NCBI RefSeq assembly: GCF_002101785.1
Contig: NZ_LQPJ01000114.1
Span: 1 to 39,231, forward strand
Length of the DNA: 39,231 nucleotides
Reading direction: 5' to 3'
Source of the DNA: Mycobacterium palustre
Lineage (GTDB): Bacteria; Actinomycetota; Actinomycetes; Mycobacteriales; Mycobacteriaceae
Under the pieces are notes generated by a model. That model worked only from the letters and a program-made list of their open reading frames with translations. It searched no databases and was not told where the DNA came from. Made by a program: the position numbers and the translations under genes. How positions within the stretch are numbered: position 1 is the stretch's first letter; each line of letters starts with the position of its first letter. Of this stretch, positions 32,814 through 39,231 are shown one piece after another.

Positions 32814-33397
32814 CGTTCGCCAGCCACCCGCTGCACGACGGGCTGCAGGTCCTGGGCCAGCAGTTCGCGCAGGAACACCGCGGCCACCCGGTGCTGGCGG
32901 TCCAGCACCAGCGTGGAGGGGATGACGGTGGTGGGGTACTTGCCGCCGAAGGCGATCAGCGTGCGCATCGCCGGGTCGTAGATGGAGGGGTAGCTGACGT
33001 GGTGGTCGTCGACGAAGTCCAGGGCAGCCTGGCGGTTGTTGTCGCGGACGTCGATGCCGAGAAAAGACACCCCGGCGGCCCGGGTGGCGTCGTAGACCTG
33101 CTGCAGCCGGCCGACCTCGGCCCGGCACGGGCCGCACCACTGCCCCCAGACGTTGATGACGACGACCTGCCCGGCGAAGTCGTCCAGCGACCGGGTGTGC
33201 GCGGGCTCGGCCAAGTCCGGCCCCGACAGCGGTCCCGGCCGGCCGCGGCTGCCCGGCGGGTCGTAGTAGATGTCGGTTTTGCCGCCCGGCGAGACAAATT
33301 CGAAGGTGCCGCCCTGGGCCACCGCGTCGCGGCCGGAGCAGCCGGCCAGCACGATGGCCACCGCCGCTCCAGCCATCGCCAGCCGTCGCGCGGTCAT
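32810..33397 (-). CDS. Thioredoxin-like lipoprotein for cytochrome c maturation (ResA/CcsX-like)
   Basis: This 195-residue extracytoplasmic thioredoxin corresponds to Rv0526. It has a lipoprotein signal with lipobox VLAGC at residues 16-20 and a thioredoxin fold with active site WGQWCGPCRAEV at about 88-99. The cis-Pro lies in TVIPSTLVLD. It takes electrons from CcdA and reduces apocytochrome c. ATG 33397 gives a proper signal peptide. An in-frame ATG 33448 overlaps the upstream stop, but the 17 extra residues come from a MIRU-like insertion and would place MQSEAMRRSGA before the signal. Confidence 0.9.
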   Translation of the reverse strand: MTARRLAMAGAAVAIVLAGCSGRDAVAQGGTFEFVSPGGKTDIYYDPPGSRGRPGPLSGPDLAEPAHTRSLDDFAGQVVVINVWGQWCGPCRAEVGRLQQVYDATRAAGVSFLGIDVRDNNRQAALDFVDDHHVSYPSIYDPAMRTLIAFGGKYPTTVIPSTLVLDRQHRVAAVFLRELLAQDLQPVVQRVAGER

Positions 33398-33454
33398 GGC
33401 GCCGCTCCTCCGCATCGCTTCGCTCTGCATCGTCGCCGACGCGGTCATGGCGCC
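33389..33454 (-). repeat. MIRU-like repeat, copy 2, inserted at a stop/start overlap
   Basis: On the minus strand this 51-bp unit matches the fadD8 leader repeat. It is bounded by two identical 15-bp segments GGCGCCATGACCGCG, at 33440-33454 and 33389-33403. The first contains the overlapping PGM stop and an ATG; the second contains the thioredoxin ATG. Known MIRUs insert at overlapping stop/start codons in this way. The 51-bp step keeps the frame, and the element provides GGAGGAG seven bases before ATG 33397. Confidence 0.75.
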
Positions 33455-34053
33455 GCGGGCTCGGAGTACTCGATGCCGGCCAGCCGGTCGCCGTCGTAGA
33501 TCAGGGTGGTGATCGAGCACAGCCCGCATTGGCGCCGCCGCGGGTCGTGCCAGAGCCGCTTGCCGCTCAGGTGCAGCCGCAGCGTCCAGACCGGCAGTTG
33601 GTGGCTGACGCACACCACCTCGTGGCCGGTGCCGCGGGCGCGGGCCTTGTCCACCGCGGTCGTCATGCGCGCCGCGATCTCGGTGTAGGGCTCGCCCCAC
33701 GACGGGGTGAACGGGTTGCGCAGCCGCCACCAGAACCGCGGGTCCTTCCAGGCGCCGTCGCCGGGGCCGACGCGGCGGCCCTCGAAGAAGTTCGCCGATT
33801 CGATCAGGTCCGGGTCGGTGTCCACGGGCAGGTCGTGCTTGGCGGCGACGGGGGCGGCCGTCTCCTGGGCCCGCTGCAGCGGGGACGCGATGACGGCGAC
33901 GACGTCGCGGCCGGCCAGCGCGTCGGCGACGGCCGCGGCCTGCGCCCTGCCGTTTTCCGAGAGGTGAAAGCCCGGAAGGCGGCCGTAGAGGACGCCGTCG
34001 GGGTTGTGCACCTCGCCGTGGCGCACCACGTGGACCCGGGTCTGCTCGGCCAT
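33445..34053 (-). CDS. Histidine phosphatase (phosphoglycerate mutase) family protein
   Basis: This 202-residue protein of the histidine phosphatase superfamily corresponds to Rv0525. The phospho-His motif is VHVVRHGEVHN (residues 7-17), a conserved Arg lies in ASPLQRAQETA, and the second His lies in VVCVSHQLPVW. It is probably a phosphatase and not a glycolytic mutase, with unknown substrate. ATG 34053 shares one base with the hemL stop (TGATG), so it is coupled to hemL. The stop overlaps an ATG that belongs to the inserted MIRU-like unit. Confidence 0.88.
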   Translation of the reverse strand: MAEQTRVHVVRHGEVHNPDGVLYGRLPGFHLSENGRAQAAAVADALAGRDVVAVIASPLQRAQETAAPVAAKHDLPVDTDPDLIESANFFEGRRVGPGDGAWKDPRFWWRLRNPFTPSWGEPYTEIAARMTTAVDKARARGTGHEVVCVSHQLPVWTLRLHLSGKRLWHDPRRRQCGLCSITTLIYDGDRLAGIEYSEPAAP

Positions 34054-35387
34054 CAGGGCTGCCTCTCCTGCGCCGCGGCGCGGGCGGCCGCGGGCAGCGC
34101 GTCGGCGATCCGCTCGAAGGCGGCGTCGTCGAGCGCCGTCGAGACGAACCACGTCTCGAACGCGCTGCACGGCGGGTAGACGCCGGCGTCCAGCAGGGCG
34201 TGGAAGAACGGCGGGAAGCGCCAGGTCTGGCTGGCCCGGGCCGAGGCGAAGTCGGTCACCGGCGCCTCGGAGAAGAACACGCTGAGCATGTTGCCGGCCC
34301 GCGGAATCTGGTGCGGCACACCGGCTTTCGTCAGGGCGTCGGACAGCAGCCCGGCGAGGCGGTCGGCGTTGGCGTCCAGGGTGGCGTAGGCCGCGTCGTC
34401 GGCGGCGCGCAGCGTGGCCAGCCCGGCGGCCACCGCCACCGGGTTACCCGACAGGGTGCCGGCCTGATACACCGGACCCAGCGGCGCCAGCCGCTGCATC
34501 ACCTCGGCGCGCCCGCCGAACGCGGCAGCCGGCAGCCCGCCGCTCATCACCTTGCCGAACGTGAACAGGTCCGCGGGGACGGGATCGATTCCGTACCAAC
34601 CGCTTCGGCTGACCCGGAACCCGGTCATTACCTCGTCGACGACGAGCAGCGCGCCGTGCTCGGCGGTAATCTCCCGCAGCGCCGCGTTGTAGCCCGGCCC
34701 CGGGGGGACGACGCCCATGTTGCCGGGGCTGGCCTCGGTGATCACGGCCGCGATCTGGTCGCCGAACCGGTCGAACGCCCGCCGCACCGCGGCGATGTCG
34801 TTGTAGGGCAACACGATCGTGTCGGCCGCGGCGGCGCCGGTGACCCCGGGCGTCGCCGGCAGACCCAGCGTCGCCACCCCGGATCCGGCGTCGGCGAGCA
34901 GCGCGTCGACGTGGCCGTGGTAGCAGCCGGAGAACTTGACGATCTTGGCCCGGCCGGTGAACCCGCGGGCCAGCCGGACCGCGCTCATGGTGGCCTCGGT
35001 GCCGGAGTTGACCAAGCGGATCCGCTCGACGGGCGCCACCCGGTCGATGATCTCGGCGGCCAGCCGGCTCTCCGCGGGGGTCGGCGCCCCGAACGACAAG
35101 CCCGAGGCGGCCGCCCGGGTGACCGCGTCCACGACGGCCGGGTGGGCGTGGCCCAGGATCATCGGCCCCCACGAGCAGACCAGGTCGACGTAGCGGTTGC
35201 CGTCGGCGTCGGTGAGCCAGCACCCGCGCGCCTCGGTGATGAACCGCGGGGTGCCGCCGACCGCGGTGAACGCGCGCACCGGCGAGTTCACCCCGCCGGG
35301 GATGACGGCGCAGGCTTGCTCGAAAAGCCTGGCCGAGGCCGCCGCGGCCGCCGGGGCGTGCGCGGTCGCCTGGTCACTGCTACCCAT
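34053..35387 (-). CDS. hemL: Glutamate-1-semialdehyde 2,1-aminomutase HemL
   Basis: This 444-residue PLP enzyme forms 5-aminolevulinate from glutamate-1-semialdehyde in heme synthesis. Motifs are [11 protein letters not shown] at the N terminus, [18 protein letters not shown], the PLP-contacting Asp in [11 protein letters not shown], and the Schiff-base Lys in [20 protein letters not shown] 35387 ([12 protein letters not shown]) leads the six-gene minus-strand unit with PGM, thioredoxin, ccdA, resB and ccsA, joining heme supply to cytochrome c assembly. Corresponds to Rv0524. Confidence 0.95.
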   Translation of the reverse strand: MGSSDQATAHAPAAAAASARLFEQACAVIPGGVNSPVRAFTAVGGTPRFITEARGCWLTDADGNRYVDLVCSWGPMILGHAHPAVVDAVTRAAASGLSFGAPTPAESRLAAEIIDRVAPVERIRLVNSGTEATMSAVRLARGFTGRAKIVKFSGCYHGHVDALLADAGSGVATLGLPATPGVTGAAAADTIVLPYNDIAAVRRAFDRFGDQIAAVITEASPGNMGVVPPGPGYNAALREITAEHGALLVVDEVMTGFRVSRSGWYGIDPVPADLFTFGKVMSGGLPAAAFGGRAEVMQRLAPLGPVYQAGTLSGNPVAVAAGLATLRAADDAAYATLDANADRLAGLLSDALTKAGVPHQIPRAGNMLSVFFSEAPVTDFASARASQTWRFPPFFHALLDAGVYPPCSAFETWFVSTALDDAAFERIADALPAAARAAAQERQP

Positions 35388-35524
35388 GCCGACCAGTGTC
35401 CCAGCCTCGCCGGATCGTTCAACTACAGGGTGTAGCAGCAACGGCCGCCGGGCGGCGCGCGCGTTGTCGCCGGCTCCCGGCGGGCGTCTTGATGTCGGCA
35501 GCGCGGCCGAGTTGGATTGGCGGC

Positions 35525-35920
35525 ATGAAACTGCCTGAGGGGCTCGCACGGTTCAACCGCCACGTCACCAACCCGATTCAGCGCATGTGGGCGGGTTGGC
35601 TCCCGTCGTTCGGAATTGTCGAACACGTCGGCCGGCGTTCGGGCAAGACGTACCGCACCCCGGTGAACGTGTTCAGCGCCGACGTCGACGGCAAACCGGG
35701 CGTGGTGATCATGCTCAGCTACGGCCCCGACCGCGACTGGCTGAAGAACCTCAAAGCGGCGGGCGGCGGGCGGATGCGCCGCAAGAGCAAGACCTTCGGC
35801 ATCTCCGACCCCAAGGTGGTGAGCAAGGCCGAGGCCGCGGGGTACGTCACGGGCCGGGCCCGGCGGATCGTCGCCAGGCTGCCGTTCGAGGAGGCCGTCG
35901 TGCTCACCAAGACCGGCTGA
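35525..35920 (+). CDS. Deazaflavin-dependent nitroreductase family protein (Rv0523c-like)
   Basis: This 131-residue split-barrel protein of the F420-binding Ddn/AclJ family has the core motif [19 protein letters not shown] at about residues 32-50. The rest is [19 protein letters not shown] and a C-terminal strand. It is the second family member in the window; the paralogue near 11.7 kb is more divergent. ATG 35525 lies in a divergent arrangement with hemL. The substrate is unknown. Confidence 0.84.
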   Translation: MKLPEGLARFNRHVTNPIQRMWAGWLPSFGIVEHVGRRSGKTYRTPVNVFSADVDGKPGVVIMLSYGPDRDWLKNLKAAGGGRMRRKSKTFGISDPKVVSKAEAAGYVTGRARRIVARLPFEEAVVLTKTG

Positions 35921-35998
35921 CCGGGCCAGCACGGGGTATAGGGGCCCAATGACTGAAGCCGCCACCGAGCTGATCTGCAGCGCCTCGGCCCGCTTCGG

Positions 35999-37165
35999 TC
36001 ACGCCGGGCGCGGGCTCCCGCGGGTTGACGCCCTCCGGCGGCCGCGGGCGCGGGCGACGAAGTACACCGCCACCACCACCGCCCACGACAGCAGGCTCAG
36101 CCACAGCTGGCTGCGCGCCGCGCGGTCGAAGGCCATCTGGACCAGCACGGCGGTGATGGCGGCGAGCGCGAGGACGGACAGCACCGGGAAGAACCACATC
36201 TTGACCCGTAGCTTTTCCTCAGATGTGCGGCGCCGCAGGATGATCTGCGACAGCGCGATCAGCCAGTAGACGAACAGGATGATCGCGCCCGAGGAGTTGA
36301 GCAAAAAGAGGAACACCGTGCCGGGCGCGAGCCACGCCATCAGGACGCAGCCGAAGCCGATCGCCGACGAGCACAGGATCGCGACGTGGGGAACCCCGCG
36401 CCTGCTGAGCCGCACCAGCCGGGCCGGCGCCTCGCCGCGGTCGGCGGCCACGAAGAGCATGCGCGACGCCGTGTACAGGCCCGAATTCAGGCACGACAGC
36501 ACCGCGGTGAGCACCACCGCGTTCATCGCCTGGTCCGCGCCGCGCAGGCCCATGTGCCTGAGCGCGGCGACGTACGGGGAGGCGCCCACCTCCACCGAGT
36601 CCCAGGGCTGGATGGCCGCGAGCAGGAACACCGAGCCGACGAAGAAGACCCCGATGCGGGCCACCACGGATCGGGTGGCGCGCTGCACCGCAAGCGCCGG
36701 GTCGCGGCTTTCCGCGGCGGCGACGGTGACGATCTCGGCGCCCACCATCGAGAAGATCACCACCACGATGGCGGCGAACACCGCCCCGACGCCCTTGGGG
36801 AAGAACCCGCCGCGCGAGGTGAGGTTGGAAAAATCCGCGTCATGCCCGGGGAGCAATCCCAGAACGAACAGCGTGCCGACGACCAAGAACGCCACGATCG
36901 TCGCGACTTTGATTCCGGCGAACCAGAATTCGAATTCGCCGAACGAAGACACCGAGAACAGGTTGGTCGCGGTCATCAGCACCATCAGGCACAGCGACAG
37001 CAGCCACAGCGGCGCGTGGAACCAGTAGCCCAGGACTTTGCCCCCGGCGACGGCCTCGAACCCGACGACGATCACCCAGAAGTACCAATACAGCCAGGCG
37101 ACCGAGAACCCCGCCCAGCCGCCCAAGGCCCGCCCGGCGTAGTCGGCGAACGATCCGGTTTGCTG
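35999..37165 (-). pseudogene. gabP: gabP amino acid permease cut off at its 5' end by the prophage
   Basis: This APC-superfamily permease corresponds to Rv0522 (GabP, annotated as a GABA permease). About 388 residues remain in frame from TGSFADYARGALGGWAGFSV, covering roughly the last ten membrane helices to TGA 35999. The first two helices, including the glycine-rich IGGxIGxGLF substrate-binding segment of the family, are missing. Upstream of about 37165 the frame continues through phage DNA and ends at a TGA near 37214. A TTG at 37126 could start a 375-residue fragment, but loss of helix 1 should abolish transport. The missing 5' part should lie at the far end of the prophage. Confidence 0.8.
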
Positions 37166-37638
37166 GTTGGCTCCCCGGCTGGGCCCCCCGACCCAGTCGA
37201 CCGCCGATGAGGGTCAACCAGCTCCTCGACGGGCGCTTCGTCGGCGAGCCGGAGGTAGGCGAGAGCGTTGTCGTCGACGGCGTCGCTGACCTCAGCCTGT
37301 GTGGGGAGCCGGAGTAGCTGGCCGCCCCGGCGTTGGGTCCTGGAAGGGTTTATGGCGGGCGCCGGCGGGTTGGGCGGCATCGGCGGCACTTCCCGGATGC
37401 CGGTCGTGATGTAGGTGAACGACAGTCCGAGCGCGTTGCAGAAGTGAACGAGTTCGCCGACTGCCCAGTCGGTCACTCCGGTCAGTCGGCGCGATAGCCA
37501 TTGCTGTTTGCGGCCGCCCAGCTCGGCGGCCGCTGTCTCGCTGAGCCCTCTGCCTGCGAATTCCTGCCGCAGGCGCCGGTTGATCGCGGCGGCAGCGGGT
37601 TCGTCCGCGGCCCCGTCGATCATGATCAAAGTGGTCAT
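37072..37638 (-). CDS. Phage immunity repressor with host-derived C-terminal tail
   Basis: This 188-residue DNA-binding repressor has a helix-turn-helix in about residues 20-75 (LSETAAAELGGRKQQWLSRRL, then VGELVHFCNALGLSF), a Pro-rich linker, and a C-terminal region ending APVEELVDPHRR before the junction. The last roughly 30 residues, from about SKPDRSPTTPGG, are read from gabP in another frame, so this C terminus exists only in the integrated state. ATG 37638 lies 0-2 bases from a predicted transcription start. Divergent Cro-like gene and operators support the repressor call. No peptidase domain is present, so control is not by LexA-type self-cleavage. Confidence 0.8.
   Translation of the reverse strand: MTTLIMIDGAADEPAAAAINRRLRQEFAGRGLSETAAAELGGRKQQWLSRRLTGVTDWAVGELVHFCNALGLSFTYITTGIREVPPMPPNPPAPAINPSRTQRRGGQLLRLPTQAEVSDAVDDNALAYLRLADEAPVEELVDPHRRSTGSGGPAGEPTSKPDRSPTTPGGPWAAGRGSRSPGCIGTSG
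37120..37216. other. Prophage-chromosome junction (attL/attR), exact core unresolved
   Basis: The gabP frame follows the family consensus up to TGSFADYA and deviates just upstream: ANQQ stands where relatives have ANP-x. Recombination must therefore lie at or left of about 37165. Right of this, sequence belongs to the phage repressor gene. A core shared with attB cannot be defined without the other junction or an uninterrupted relative. Confidence 0.65.
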
Positions 37639-37646
37639 AGCTGCGT

Positions 37647-37674
37647 ACTCTACTCACTCACCGAGTATTCGCAA
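37647..37674 (-). promoter_or_regulatory. Leftward repressor promoter, apparently leaderless
   Basis: On the minus strand TTGCGA (37674-37669), a 16-bp spacer and TAGAGT (37652-37647) form a SigA-like promoter. The start point would be near 37640 and the repressor ATG is at 37638, so the message has almost no leader. Operator O1 lies in the spacer and covers two bases of the -10. Confidence 0.6.
37651..37667. promoter_or_regulatory. Phage operator O1
   Basis: TACTC-ACTCACC-GAGTA is a 17-bp dyad with 5-bp arms and a 7-bp spacer. It shares arms and spacing with O2 and O3. Its position between -35 and -10 of the repressor promoter suggests autoregulation. Confidence 0.7.
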
Positions 37675-37677
37675 CCA

Positions 37678-37710
37678 TTCACGATGTAGCCTACGCAACA
37701 TTTGCGTGAA
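37678..37710. promoter_or_regulatory. Nested inverted repeats in the repressor-cro gap
   Basis: TTCACG (37678-37683) pairs with CGTGAA (37705-37710), and CGCAA (37694-37698) pairs with TTGCG (37702-37706). A short GTAG-C-CTAC palindrome lies at 37686-37694. The arms differ from O1-O3, so a second protein such as Cro or an integration host factor may bind here. Function is unproven. Confidence 0.35.
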
Positions 37711-37728
37711 TTTGGCGACGTGTTGCCC

Positions 37729-37757
37729 TTGCGCACGACTCTCTAAGAGAGTAGAAC
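37729..37757 (+). promoter_or_regulatory. Rightward early promoter, apparently leaderless
   Basis: TTGCGC (37729-37734), a 17-bp spacer and TAGAAC (37752-37757) place the start near 37764, next to the cro ATG at 37765. Operator O2 fills the spacer and covers two bases of the -10, the mirror image of the leftward promoter. Confidence 0.55.
37737..37753. promoter_or_regulatory. Phage operator O2
   Basis: GACTC-TCTAAGA-GAGTA repeats the O1 architecture. The inner bases extend the dyad to ACTCTCT-A-AGAGAGT, so it is the most symmetric of the three sites and perhaps the strongest. It should shut off the rightward early transcript. Confidence 0.75.
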
Positions 37758-37764
37758 GGTCGCC

Positions 37765-37998
37765 ATGCCAAGTGATCCACTCGATAAGCGAGTAGGGGCC
37801 AACGTCCGCGCCGAAATGGCACGCGCCAACCAAACCCAGGCATCAGTAGCCGAACGGCTCAAGATATCGCAGCAGTCGCTCTCCCGACGTATTTCCGGAG
37901 AAAAGGCCTTCGACGTCGGCGAACTCGAAACGATCGCCGCCGTGCTGGGCGTCCCCCTGGACCGGCTCGTCGGCGACGCAGTGCAGGCCGCGTCATGA
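37765..37998 (+). CDS. Cro-like helix-turn-helix protein
   Basis: This 77-residue protein is almost entirely an HTH_3 (Xre/Cro) domain: ANQTQASVAERLKISQQSLS (about residues 22-41) is the helix-turn-helix, followed by RRISGEKAFDVGELETIAAVL. It is divergent from the repressor, starts at ATG 37765 at the predicted transcription start, and its TGA overlaps the next start as ATGA. Position and size suggest the lytic-side Cro. A third operator lies within codons 5-10. Confidence 0.83.
   Translation: MPSDPLDKRVGANVRAEMARANQTQASVAERLKISQQSLSRRISGEKAFDVGELETIAAVLGVPLDRLVGDAVQAAS
37778..37794. promoter_or_regulatory. Phage operator O3, inside cro
   Basis: CACTC-GATAAGC-GAGTA has the same arms and 7-bp spacer as O1 and O2. 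It lies just downstream of the rightward start and would act as a roadblock to early transcription or strengthen repression by cooperative binding with O2 (41 bp centre to centre). Confidence 0.7.
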
Positions 37999-38372
37999 GC
38001 GCCGACCTGGTCGACGGGGCAGAACTGCACCTGTACGTCTTGGAGATCGTCGGCCGCGGCGTCAAGGTCGGAGTGACCAAGCAGCCAGACCGCCGCATCG
38101 CGAACCTCCGCCGCGAAGCGGCTGGATATGGCCAGTCCACAGGACGCGTGTGGGTCTCTGAGCCGCATGTCGAGGCCCGCGCAAACGAACGCGAGCTGAT
38201 GGCGCTCGGCGGTCCCAACAATCGACGCGAGTACATCGCGCTCCCCTACGAAAGCGCCGTCGGCGAAGCAGAGACGCTGCCGATGACGCGCGCCGACCGC
38301 GCTGCTGTGGAGGCCCGTCGCTCCGCCGTCCTGGACATGTTCCAAGGGTTCGTTCTCGGAGGCGCTCGATGA
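37995..38372 (+). CDS. GIY-YIG-like (T5orf172/Mug113-type) phage protein
   Basis: This 125-residue protein has an N-terminal LHLYVLEIVGRGVKVGVTKQ segment followed by PDRRIANLRREA. This matches the GIY-YIG-related T5orf172/Mug113 pattern (strand, K-V-G-x-T, then Arg). A catalytic Glu may be in EPHVEARANERELMAL. It starts at ATG 37995, overlapping cro, and its own stop overlaps the antirepressor ATG. Such domains occur in phage lysogeny regions, alone or fused to antirepressors; nuclease activity is not certain. Confidence 0.65.
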   Translation: MSADLVDGAELHLYVLEIVGRGVKVGVTKQPDRRIANLRREAAGYGQSTGRVWVSEPHVEARANERELMALGGPNNRREYIALPYESAVGEAETLPMTRADRAAVEARRSAVLDMFQGFVLGGAR

Positions 38373-39160
38373 CCGCACTTCAGTTGTTCAAATTCGAGCA
38401 CGAGCCGGTCCGTGTCGTGCTGGTCGACGGCGAACCCCGATTCGTCGCCCGGGACGTCTGCACCGCGATCGGCCTGTCCAACGTGTCGATGGCCCTCGCG
38501 CGATTGGACCCCGACGAGAAGGGGGTCAATCCGATTGACACCCCCGGTGGCCAGCAGCAGATGACGACGGTCACCGAGTCGGGTCTCTACTCGCTGGTGC
38601 TGCGCTGCGACAAGAAGGAGGCGGCGAAGTTCCGCCGCTGGGTGACGCACAAGGTGCTGCCTGAGATCCGGCGCACCGGAAGCTACAGCCACCACCCGGC
38701 GGCGGCGCGCCAGCTCCCATCGAAAAAGGAGCTCGCGAAGTGGGTCATCGAGGCTGAGGAACGCGCCGAGCGCGCCGAGGCCAAGGTCGCCGAGCTGGCG
38801 CCGCTCGCATCGTCGTGGACGGAGCTGGCCGACTCGGCCGGTGACTACGAGGTCGCCGACGCGGCCAAGGTGCTCAGCCGCGACCCCAACATCAACATCG
38901 GTCGGGACCGGCTGTTCTCGTTCATGTGCGCCGAGGGCTGGGTCTATCGCGGCCACGGCCACCGCTGGCGCGCCTACCAGTCGCAGGTCGACTGCGGGCG
39001 CCTGACCGAGAAGGTCGGCAAGCCGTACTGGCATGAAGGCCGCGGCGAGCGGGTTGTGCCTGAGCCGACGGTGCGGATCACGCCGAAGGGTCTCAACGAG
39101 CTGCACAAGCGGCTCGGGGGTGCTGGTTCGGCGCAGCTGGTATTGGCGGCGACGTCATGA
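38369..39160 (+). CDS. Phage antirepressor (BRO-N domain with C-terminal KilAC-type domain)
   Basis: This 263-residue protein has an N-terminal BRO-N domain, about residues 1-105, with VRVVLVDGEPRFVARDVCTA, TVTESGLYSLVLRCDK, and FRRWVTHKVLPEIRRTGSY. A short helical linker rich in Glu and Ala (about 118-140) leads to a KilAC-like DNA-binding domain with DYEVADAAKVLSRDP and RDRLFSFMCAEGWVYR. Antirepressors of this type relieve repression or act as early DNA-binding proteins. ATG 38369 overlaps the previous TGA, so cro, the GIY-YIG-like gene and this gene form one coupled early operon. Confidence 0.88.
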   Translation: MTALQLFKFEHEPVRVVLVDGEPRFVARDVCTAIGLSNVSMALARLDPDEKGVNPIDTPGGQQQMTTVTESGLYSLVLRCDKKEAAKFRRWVTHKVLPEIRRTGSYSHHPAAARQLPSKKELAKWVIEAEERAERAEAKVAELAPLASSWTELADSAGDYEVADAAKVLSRDPNINIGRDRLFSFMCAEGWVYRGHGHRWRAYQSQVDCGRLTEKVGKPYWHEGRGERVVPEPTVRITPKGLNELHKRLGGAGSAQLVLAATS

Positions 39161-39231
39161 CCCGCGTCCTGCGCGTCTCGCTGATCGTCGTGGCCATCGC
39201 CGCGCTGTACGCGGCGTGCGTGTCGATCATC
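39157..39231 (+). CDS. 5' end of a small phage membrane protein (runs off the window)
   Basis: ATG 39157 overlaps the antirepressor TGA as ATGA and the frame is open to the window end for 25 codons. The visible residues start MTRVLRVSLIVVAIAALYAA, a likely membrane helix after a short basic segment. Small membrane proteins are common early in mycobacteriophage operons, but the function is unknown. Confidence 0.55.
   Translation, partial: MTRVLRVSLIVVAIAALYAACVSII

Noticed and set aside
35949..36269. Plus-strand ORF beginning MTEAATELIC after a TATAGG
   Set aside because: It has a tempting promoter-like sequence but overlaps gabP on the other strand, and the product shows no domain.
38246..39106. 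Minus-strand ORF of 286 codons in the phage region
   Set aside because: Antisense to the antirepressor and GIY-YIG-like genes, which have clear domains and coupled starts.
37216..39231. Integrase gene beside the repressor
   Set aside because: No tyrosine or serine recombinase motif is seen in any frame; in attP-within-repressor phages it would lie at the far end of the prophage.
1..39231. tRNA, rRNA or riboswitch genes
   Set aside because: No cloverleaf, rRNA segment or known riboswitch core was recognised by eye; a covariance-model scan would be needed to exclude weak ones.

Overview
The window is 39.2 kb of high-GC actinobacterial chromosome. Protein sequences and gene order match the Rv0558-Rv0522 segment of Mycobacterium tuberculosis in inverted orientation. 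GTG and TTG starts, 4-base stop/start overlaps, a MIRU-like repeat and Ddn-like deazaflavin proteins all fit Mycobacterium. The lack of vapBC3, PE_PGRS6 and fabH at their M. tuberculosis positions suggests a slow grower outside the tuberculosis complex, possibly of the M. avium complex. That placement rests on recalled gene order, not on a search.

Layout. 1-8.45 kb: menaquinone genes menG, menD, menC and a MenH candidate (bpoC), with a short-chain dehydrogenase, the mannosyltransferase mgtA, a DUF3592 membrane protein and a YtcJ-like amidohydrolase. 8.5-12.9 kb: acyl-CoA ligase fadD8, then a cassette (TetR, aldo-keto reductase, Ddn-like protein, secreted protein) where M. tuberculosis has vapBC3. 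12.9-19.6 kb: a plus-strand run with menB, SDR, glyoxalase-fold protein, phosphate transporter pitA, two small proteins, menE and a polytopic membrane protein. 19.6-26.4 kb: two cell-envelope glycosyltransferases, a Pro/Thr-rich membrane protein, a divergent integral membrane protein, a GalE-like epimerase and MTA phosphorylase. 26.4-27.3 kb: menA, whose 3' end runs into intergenic tandem repeats.

27.5-35.4 kb: small membrane proteins, an EspI/MinD-like ATPase, and the tightly coupled hemL-PGM-thioredoxin-ccdA-resB-ccsA unit for heme synthesis and System II cytochrome c maturation. 35.5-37.2 kb: a deazaflavin-dependent nitroreductase-family protein and a 5'-truncated gabP permease.

37.2 kb to the end is the immunity end of a prophage: a leftward repressor whose frame runs out of the phage into gabP, a divergent Cro-like gene, a GIY-YIG-like protein, a BRO-type antirepressor and the start of a small membrane protein. 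No integrase lies next to the repressor. This is the geometry of integration-dependent immunity, in which attP lies inside the repressor gene. Three 17-bp sites of form NACTC-N7-GAGTA lie in the repressor/cro control region. Two of them sit at matching positions in two divergent, apparently leaderless promoters. This switch is the most distinctive part of the window.

No tRNA, rRNA, CRISPR array or insertion sequence was recognised. No stretch over 300 bases lacks a gene; the longest gaps are 22682-22938 (holding a candidate leaderless small ORF) and 27319-27516 (tandem repeats).
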